A stretch of 9,045 bases of DNA, from positions 1-9,045 of the forward strand of contig ONFK01000047.1 of assembly GCA_900317065.1 (NCBI GenBank), given 5' to 3'. This DNA comes from an uncultured Bacteroidales bacterium. Its GTDB lineage: Bacteria > Bacteroidota > Bacteroidia > Bacteroidales > UBA932. How positions within the stretch are numbered: the stretch's first letter is position 1; the number at the start of each line of letters is the position of its first letter. Below, piece by piece: positions 4,613 through 9,045 of this stretch. A program made the position numbers and the translations under genes. Under the pieces are notes generated by a model. The model was not told the origin of the DNA and did no database searches. It was given only the letters and a program-made list of their open reading frames with translations.

Positions 4613-6269
4613 GTTAGAGTACAAATCCGTAAACAAGCTCTTCGAGAAAAGCTTCAAGGAGCATTGGGATAGCCCCGCCCTGTCGAACTATCAGGGTCGC
4701 ACGCTCACCTACCGCGAGGTTTGCGAACGCATCGCGATGCTCCACATCTGTTTTGAACAATGCGGCCTGCAGAAAGGCGACAAAGTCGCCCTCTGCTCGC
4801 GCAACCAGGCGAACTGGGGCGTGTGCTTCCTCGCCGCCCTTACCTACGGCGCCGTTCCGGTGCCCATCCTGCACGAATTCAAGTCCGGCAATGTCCATTA
4901 CCTCGTGAATCACTCCGAGTCCAAGGTCCTCTTCGTCGGCGAGACTGAATGGGAGGGGCTCAGCGAGTCCGAGATGCCCGGTCTGGAGGTCGTGGTCCTG
5001 ATGAACAACTTCACCTACCTCTATTCCCGCAGCGATTCCCTTACGGCAGTCCGGGAGAATATCACCAAGACTTTCAACGAGAAATACCCCGAAGGCTTCA
5101 AGCCGGAGGACATCAATTACTATGAGGACAGCCCCGAGGAGCTGGCCCTGATCAATTACACATCCGGCACTTCCGGCTTCTCCAAAGGCGTCATGCTGCC
5201 TTACAGGTCGCTCTACACCAATATCAACCTCGCCTATTTCGCCGAGCCCCAGATGACCTGCGCATCGGAAGTGGTGGCCATGCTCCCTTCCGCCCATATG
5301 TACGGTTTGATGTTCGAACTGATATACGAGATGATCATCGGTGCCCATGTGCATTTCCTGACCCGTGTGCCGAGCCCCAAGATCATAATGAAGGCCTTCC
5401 AGGAGATTCATCCGGACATAATCATCGCCGTGCCCCTCATCATGGAAAAGGTCTACAAGACCCAGCTCAAGCCGGTCGCCGACCGCACCAAACCCATGAT
5501 GTACGTGCCCCTGCTTGCACAGGCCATACAGAAGAAGATACGCGACGGGCTCATCACCGCTTTCGGCGGGCGTTTCGAGGAGGTCATCCTTGGCGGCGCC
5601 GCCTTCAATCCCGAGGTTGAGGCCTTCCTGCGCAAGATTCACTTCCCCTTCACCGTCGGATACGGCATGACCGAATGCGGCCCCATCATCACCTACGAAA
5701 AATGGTTCCGCACCCGCAAGGGCTCCTGCGGCAAGGCGATTCCCGGTTGCGAAATACGCATCGACTCCGCCAACCCCCACAAGATTCCGGGAGAGGTGCA
5801 GATCAAGGGCGGAAATGTCTTCCTCGGTTACTACAAGAACAAGGAAGAGACCAAAAAGTGTTTCACCAACGACGGCTGGTTCAAGACCGGCGACATGGGA
5901 ATACTCGATATGGACGGATACCTCTATCTGCGCGGCCGTTCCAAGTGCATGATCCTCGGATCCAACGGGCAGAACGTGTATCCCGAAGAACTCGAGGCGG
6001 TCATCAACAATGCCTCGTACGTGGTGGAATCCCTGGTGATAGAAGACGGAGGCGGACTTACCGCCCTGATCTATCCCGATTATCAGCAGGGCGCCAACGA
6101 CGGCATGGACCACGACCAGCTCGACGAGCGCCTGACCTCCAGCCTGCCCGAGTTCAACAAACTCCTTCCTTCCTACGCCCAGCTGCGCAAGATAGAACTG
6201 ATGCCTGAGGACTTCGAGCGCACGCCCAAGAAGAGTATCAAACGCTACCTGTATCAGAGAAACAAATAA
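4602..6269 (+). CDS. AMP-forming long-chain acyl-CoA synthetase-like enzyme
   Basis: The product has 555 residues, a full-length ANL-superfamily adenylating enzyme expected to activate a carboxylic acid, most likely a fatty acid, with ATP and then load it onto CoA or a carrier. Visible core motifs are the P-loop YTSGTSGFSKG (186-196), GYGMTECGP (353-361), TGD with Asp431, and the hinge segment LYLRGRSKCMILGSNGQNVYPEELE (441-465) with Arg446. The C-terminus reads ERTPKKSIKRYLY (539-551). By position the catalytic A10 lysine of the usual TPTGKIKR is occupied by Ser545, with Lys544 and Lys547 flanking it. I recall this variant in other Bacteroidales homologues, so it may be lineage-typical rather than a defect. 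The start at 4602 lies 11 bp inside the preceding gene. The enzyme probably acts at the inner face of the cytoplasmic membrane in lipid recycling or uptake; substrate chain length is not determinable. Confidence 0.88.
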   Translation: MSTELEYKSVNKLFEKSFKEHWDSPALSNYQGRTLTYREVCERIAMLHICFEQCGLQKGDKVALCSRNQANWGVCFLAALTYGAVPVPILHEFKSGNVHYLVNHSESKVLFVGETEWEGLSESEMPGLEVVVLMNNFTYLYSRSDSLTAVRENITKTFNEKYPEGFKPEDINYYEDSPEELALINYTSGTSGFSKGVMLPYRSLYTNINLAYFAEPQMTCASEVVAMLPSAHMYGLMFELIYEMIIGAHVHFLTRVPSPKIIMKAFQEIHPDIIIAVPLIMEKVYKTQLKPVADRTKPMMYVPLLAQAIQKKIRDGLITAFGGRFEEVILGGAAFNPEVEAFLRKIHFPFTVGYGMTECGPIITYEKWFRTRKGSCGKAIPGCEIRIDSANPHKIPGEVQIKGGNVFLGYYKNKEETKKCFTNDGWFKTGDMGILDMDGYLYLRGRSKCMILGSNGQNVYPEELEAVINNASYVVESLVIEDGGGLTALIYPDYQQGANDGMDHDQLDERLTSSLPEFNKLLPSYAQLRKIELMPEDFERTPKKSIKRYLYQRNK

Positions 6270-6676
6270 TGAACAAATTCGACGACAAGTACATCCGGAT
6301 GGCCAGGATATGGGCCACCAACTCCTACTGCAAGCGCCGCCAGGTCGGTGCCTTGCTGGTAAAGGACAAGATGATCATCTCCGACGGATACAACGGCACG
6401 CCTTCGGGTTTCGAAAACGAATGCGAAGACGGGAATGTTACAAAACCTTACGTGTTGCACGCGGAGGCTAATGCCATTTCCAAGGTTGCCAAGTCCGGAA
6501 ATTCGTCCGAAGGCGCCACCCTGTACGTCACGGCTTCCCCTTGTATTGAATGCTCCAAACTCATCATCCAGGCCGGAATCCGCCGTGTAGTCTACAGTGA
6601 GGATTACCGTCTGGACGACGGCATCCAGCTGCTTCGCCGCGCCGGTATCGAGGTGGAAAAAGTAGAAGTCGAATGA
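6269..6676 (+). CDS. dCMP deaminase (ComEB-like zinc deaminase)
   Basis: The product has 135 residues and is complete for this cytoplasmic family (commonly about 135-160). It should deaminate dCMP to dUMP, feeding thymidylate synthesis. Zinc site: His64 with catalytic Glu66 in HAEAN, and Cys92/Cys95 in PCIEC. The substrate-loop segment DGYNGTPSGFEN (39-50) is typical of dCMP rather than free-cytidine deaminases. The ATG shares one base with the TAA of the acyl-CoA synthetase gene, and its own end overlaps the next gene by 4 bp, so it is translated within the operon. The adjacent pair dCMP deaminase then S41 protease is an arrangement I recall from other Bacteroidales; that is memory, not something tested here. 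Confidence 0.93.
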   Translation: MNKFDDKYIRMARIWATNSYCKRRQVGALLVKDKMIISDGYNGTPSGFENECEDGNVTKPYVLHAEANAISKVAKSGNSSEGATLYVTASPCIECSKLIIQAGIRRVVYSEDYRLDDGIQLLRRAGIEVEKVEVE

Positions 6677-8253
6677 AAAAGTATTCCTCCGTGCTCGTGG
6701 CAGTGCTGGGCGTCCTCGTGGGCGTCCTTGCAGTGCTTACATATCAGAAGGCCACAGAAAACAAGCGCTTGATCCGCACAGAATTCCGCGACTGGCGCAA
6801 GCTGAATCTCGTACTACAGGCGCTTGACGAGAATTACGTCGACACCATCGACCGCAAGACCGTCACCGATGCGGCCATAAGCGCCGCGCTCGGAGCCCTC
6901 GACCCCCATTCGGTATATATGCCACCGGCGATACTCGAAGAGTCCGAGACCGAACTCGCCGGCAACTTCGACGGCATAGGCATACAGTTCAACGTGCCCA
7001 ACGACACCGCCATCGTTTTGGAGGTTATTCCCGGAGGCCCTTCCGAGAAGATAGGCCTCCAGCCCGGCGACCGCATCCTAAAAGTGGACGAGAAATCCAT
7101 CGCCGGCGTGAAATTCCCCCAGGACAGCATGGTCCGCAAGATGCGCGGCCCGTCCGGGACCAAGGTAAAGCTGACCGTCCTCCGCGACGGGGAAACCGTT
7201 CCCTTCGAAATCACCCGCGGCAAAATTCCCGTGAACAGCCTGGACGCCGCCTTCATGGTGAGCGATACCACCGGCTACATGAGGTTGGGCAAATTCGCCC
7301 GTACGACCTATCTCGAAGTCGCACAGGCTGCGGACAAACTCGTCAAGCAGGGCATGAAACGCCTGATCTTCGACCTCCGCGACAATGGCGGCGGTTTCTT
7401 CGACCAGGCCTTTCTCCTAGCGGATCTTTTCCTCCCCAAAGGCGCCGGCATCGTCTATCTCGAAGGCCGCTCGCATCCACGGCAGGACTATAACGCCACC
7501 GGCAAGGGCCCTCTGCAGGATATAGACCTGGATGTCCTCATAAACGAGAACTCCGCATCTTCCAGCGAGATTTTCGCCGGGGCCATACAGGATAACGACC
7601 GCGGGCTGATCTGCGGCCGACGCTCCTTCGGCAAGGGTCTGGTGCAGGAACCCCTCTATTTCAACGACGGCAGCGGCCTGCGCATCACCGTAGCCCGCTA
7701 TCACACCCCCTCCGGCCGTTGCATCCAGAAGCCTTACTCCAGCAGCGAAGACTATGCCTACGATCTTTACTACCGCTATCGCGACGGCGAGATGCTCAAT
7801 GCCGACAGCGTCAAGGTCGACAAAAATGCGGCCTACAAGACTGTAGGAGGCCGTACCGTGTATGGCGGTGGCGGTATCGTGCCGGACGTGTTCGTGCCCA
7901 TCGACACCACCCGCGCCTCCGAATTCTACCAGGCCTGCAACAGGAAGGCGACAGCCATGCGCTTCGCATCCTGGTACTTCGACGGCCACAAGGCGGAACT
8001 TCAGAAGATAGACGACTACTCCAAACTCGGGCGCTACCTCGACTCCGCCGGTCTTGAGCAGAAATTCCTCGCCTTCGCCGCTTCCAAGGACGGCCTCAAA
8101 CCCTCATCGCCCTCGGAATGGGCGCAGGAGAGAGGTTATATGATGACATCCGTACGGGCCCTGGTTGGGCGCTACTCCCGCCTCGGCGACGAAGCCTTCT
8201 ACCATATTTACCTGGACATAGACAATGTTTATCAAACCGCAATAAAGTTATGA
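6673..8253 (+). CDS. S41-family C-terminal processing protease with PDZ domain, membrane-anchored
   Basis: The product has 526 residues. One N-terminal hydrophobic segment (about 6-23, VLVAVLGVLVGVLAVLTY) has no clear cleavage site and probably anchors the protein with the body in the periplasm. A conserved N-terminal region (DENYVDTID, LGALDPHSVYMPP) leads into a PDZ domain at about 95-180 (GIGIQF, IPGGPSEKIGLQPGDRIL). The S41 catalytic core shows LRDNGGG (235-241), the serine motif NSASSSEIFAGA with Ser298 as the expected nucleophile, and the lysine motif RRSFGKGLVQ with Lys321 as general base. Both catalytic residues are present, so it should be active. CtpA/Prc-type enzymes trim or degrade envelope proteins by their C-termini. 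About 180 C-terminal residues after the core are less conserved. It overlaps the deaminase gene and the following metallopeptidase gene by 4 bp each (ATGA). Confidence 0.93.
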   Translation: MKKYSSVLVAVLGVLVGVLAVLTYQKATENKRLIRTEFRDWRKLNLVLQALDENYVDTIDRKTVTDAAISAALGALDPHSVYMPPAILEESETELAGNFDGIGIQFNVPNDTAIVLEVIPGGPSEKIGLQPGDRILKVDEKSIAGVKFPQDSMVRKMRGPSGTKVKLTVLRDGETVPFEITRGKIPVNSLDAAFMVSDTTGYMRLGKFARTTYLEVAQAADKLVKQGMKRLIFDLRDNGGGFFDQAFLLADLFLPKGAGIVYLEGRSHPRQDYNATGKGPLQDIDLDVLINENSASSSEIFAGAIQDNDRGLICGRRSFGKGLVQEPLYFNDGSGLRITVARYHTPSGRCIQKPYSSSEDYAYDLYYRYRDGEMLNADSVKVDKNAAYKTVGGRTVYGGGGIVPDVFVPIDTTRASEFYQACNRKATAMRFASWYFDGHKAELQKIDDYSKLGRYLDSAGLEQKFLAFAASKDGLKPSSPSEWAQERGYMMTSVRALVGRYSRLGDEAFYHIYLDIDNVYQTAIKL

Positions 8254-9045
8254 AACTGGACGGAAGACGCGAAAGCAGCAACGTAGAAGACCGCAGGCGC
8301 CTCAGCGGCGGTGCGGCAACCGGTCTCGGACTCGGCGGAGTCCTCATAGTCGGTCTCATCACCCTCCTCATGGGAGGCGATCTCGGCGACGTGATGCAGA
8401 ATGTGGCGGGTGCAGGCGGCCTGGGCGGCGGCACCGAAACGGTGCAGACGCGCGAATTCACCGCCGAAGAAGAAGCCCTTGCAAAATTCTCGAGACAGAT
8501 TCTCGCCAGTACGGAAGACGTCTGGAGCGCCTATTTCAAGGCTGCGAAGATCGGCGCCTACCGCAACCCCACGCTGGTGCTTTACACCGATGCCACCGCC
8601 ACCGGCTGCGGCACCGGGCAGGCCGCCATGGGCCCCTTCTACTGCTCTTCCGACCAGAAACTATACATCGACCTCAGTTTCTTCTCATCGATGAAGAAAT
8701 CGCTCGGCGCCGACGGCGATTTCGCCTACGCTTATGTGATCGCCCACGAGGTAGGGCATCACGTGCAGAACCTCCTCGGCACCCTCGGCCAGGCGCATCA
8801 GCAGATGGCCCGCATGAGCAAGGCGGATGCCAACCGCGTCAGCGTGCGGATCGAGCTCCAGGCCGACTTCTATGCCGGCGTCTGGGCACACTACGAAAAG
8901 GAGATGTTCGGATCCCTCGACTCCGGCGACCTGCAGGAAGCCATCAACTGCGCCTCCGTCATCGGCGACGACTACCTCCAGAAGAAAGCCCAGGGATATG
9001 CTGTAGAGGAATCCTTCACCCACGGCACCGCCGCCCAGCGCATGC
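8250..9045 (+). CDS. ypfJ: YpfJ-type neutral zinc metallopeptidase (runs off right edge)
   Basis: There are 265 codons with no stop before the window edge; the family is usually about 280-300 residues, so only the tail is missing. It begins MKLDGRRESSNVEDRR and has a glycine-rich segment with one transmembrane helix (about 25-42), as in this family, then a soluble domain. A Cys pair frames CGTGQAAMGPFYC (120-132). The zinc motif HEVGHHVQ starts at His166 (His166, Glu167, His170), and a third ligand candidate is Glu202 in ELQADFYAGVWAH. The FTHGTAAQRM segment at the edge is also typical of the family. The biological substrate is not established. The ATG overlaps the S41 protease stop by 4 bp, putting two membrane-tethered peptidases next to each other in one operon. 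Confidence 0.92.
   Translation, partial: MKLDGRRESSNVEDRRRLSGGAATGLGLGGVLIVGLITLLMGGDLGDVMQNVAGAGGLGGGTETVQTREFTAEEEALAKFSRQILASTEDVWSAYFKAAKIGAYRNPTLVLYTDATATGCGTGQAAMGPFYCSSDQKLYIDLSFFSSMKKSLGADGDFAYAYVIAHEVGHHVQNLLGTLGQAHQQMARMSKADANRVSVRIELQADFYAGVWAHYEKEMFGSLDSGDLQEAINCASVIGDDYLQKKAQGYAVEESFTHGTAAQRM

Noticed and set aside
4614..6113. 499-codon open frame on the minus strand
   Set aside because: It lies wholly antisense to the acyl-CoA synthetase, which has all core motifs. The long frame is a by-product of strong C/G-ending codon use; its residues show no domain pattern.

Overview
The window looks like chromosomal DNA of a Bacteroidales bacterium, probably a gut or rumen type with a fairly GC-rich genome. 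Three things point there. Starts lack Shine-Dalgarno sequences, and TAnnTTTG (the Bacteroidetes -7 element) lies just before several of them. Lipoprotein signal peptides are frequent. The protein families are typical: a Bacteroides-type AAA ATPase, two_component-propeller-like repeats joined to an AraC domain, and a dCMP deaminase next to an S41 protease. The genus cannot be fixed from this sequence.

Left part (1-1355). A minus-strand AAA-type ATPase runs off the left edge; only its first 85 residues are present. A divergent intergenic stretch of about 400 bp follows (256-662). It begins AT-rich, with an ATPase promoter candidate and a perfect operator-like dyad. It then becomes a dense GC-rich block of hairpins, a 30-bp-period tandem repeat and a 16-bp perfect palindrome. 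Next is a flavin-reductase-family protein that carries a lipoprotein signal peptide, unusual for a family that normally works in the cytoplasm.

Middle (1356-3296). A plus-strand gene encodes a small membrane-anchored AraC-type regulator: propeller-like repeats, one transmembrane helix, a Pro-rich repeat linker and an AraC DNA-binding domain, with no kinase or receiver. It ends directly against a convergent, exported alkaline-phosphatase-superfamily (phosphodiesterase/pyrophosphatase-like) enzyme. Their stop codons have no bases between them and sit in a short inverted repeat.

Right part (3297-9045). A 62-bp divergent promoter region separates the phosphatase from a tightly packed plus-strand operon. 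All five genes overlap their neighbours: an unrecognised lipoprotein (11-bp overlap), a long-chain acyl-CoA-synthetase-like AMP-forming enzyme (1 bp), a dCMP deaminase (4 bp), an S41 PDZ protease with a membrane anchor (4 bp), and a YpfJ-type zinc metallopeptidase cut off by the right edge. The products mix envelope functions (lipoprotein, two membrane-tethered peptidases, fatty-acid activation) with nucleotide metabolism. The overlaps imply translational coupling and probably one transcript from the promoter near 3343.

No rRNA, tRNA, CRISPR array or insertion sequence was seen. The least ordinary items are the hairpin block at 371-621, the lipoprotein flavin reductase, the membrane AraC regulator, and a missing canonical C-terminal lysine in the acyl-CoA synthetase. 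I see no convincing evidence of a wholly new defence or mobile system.
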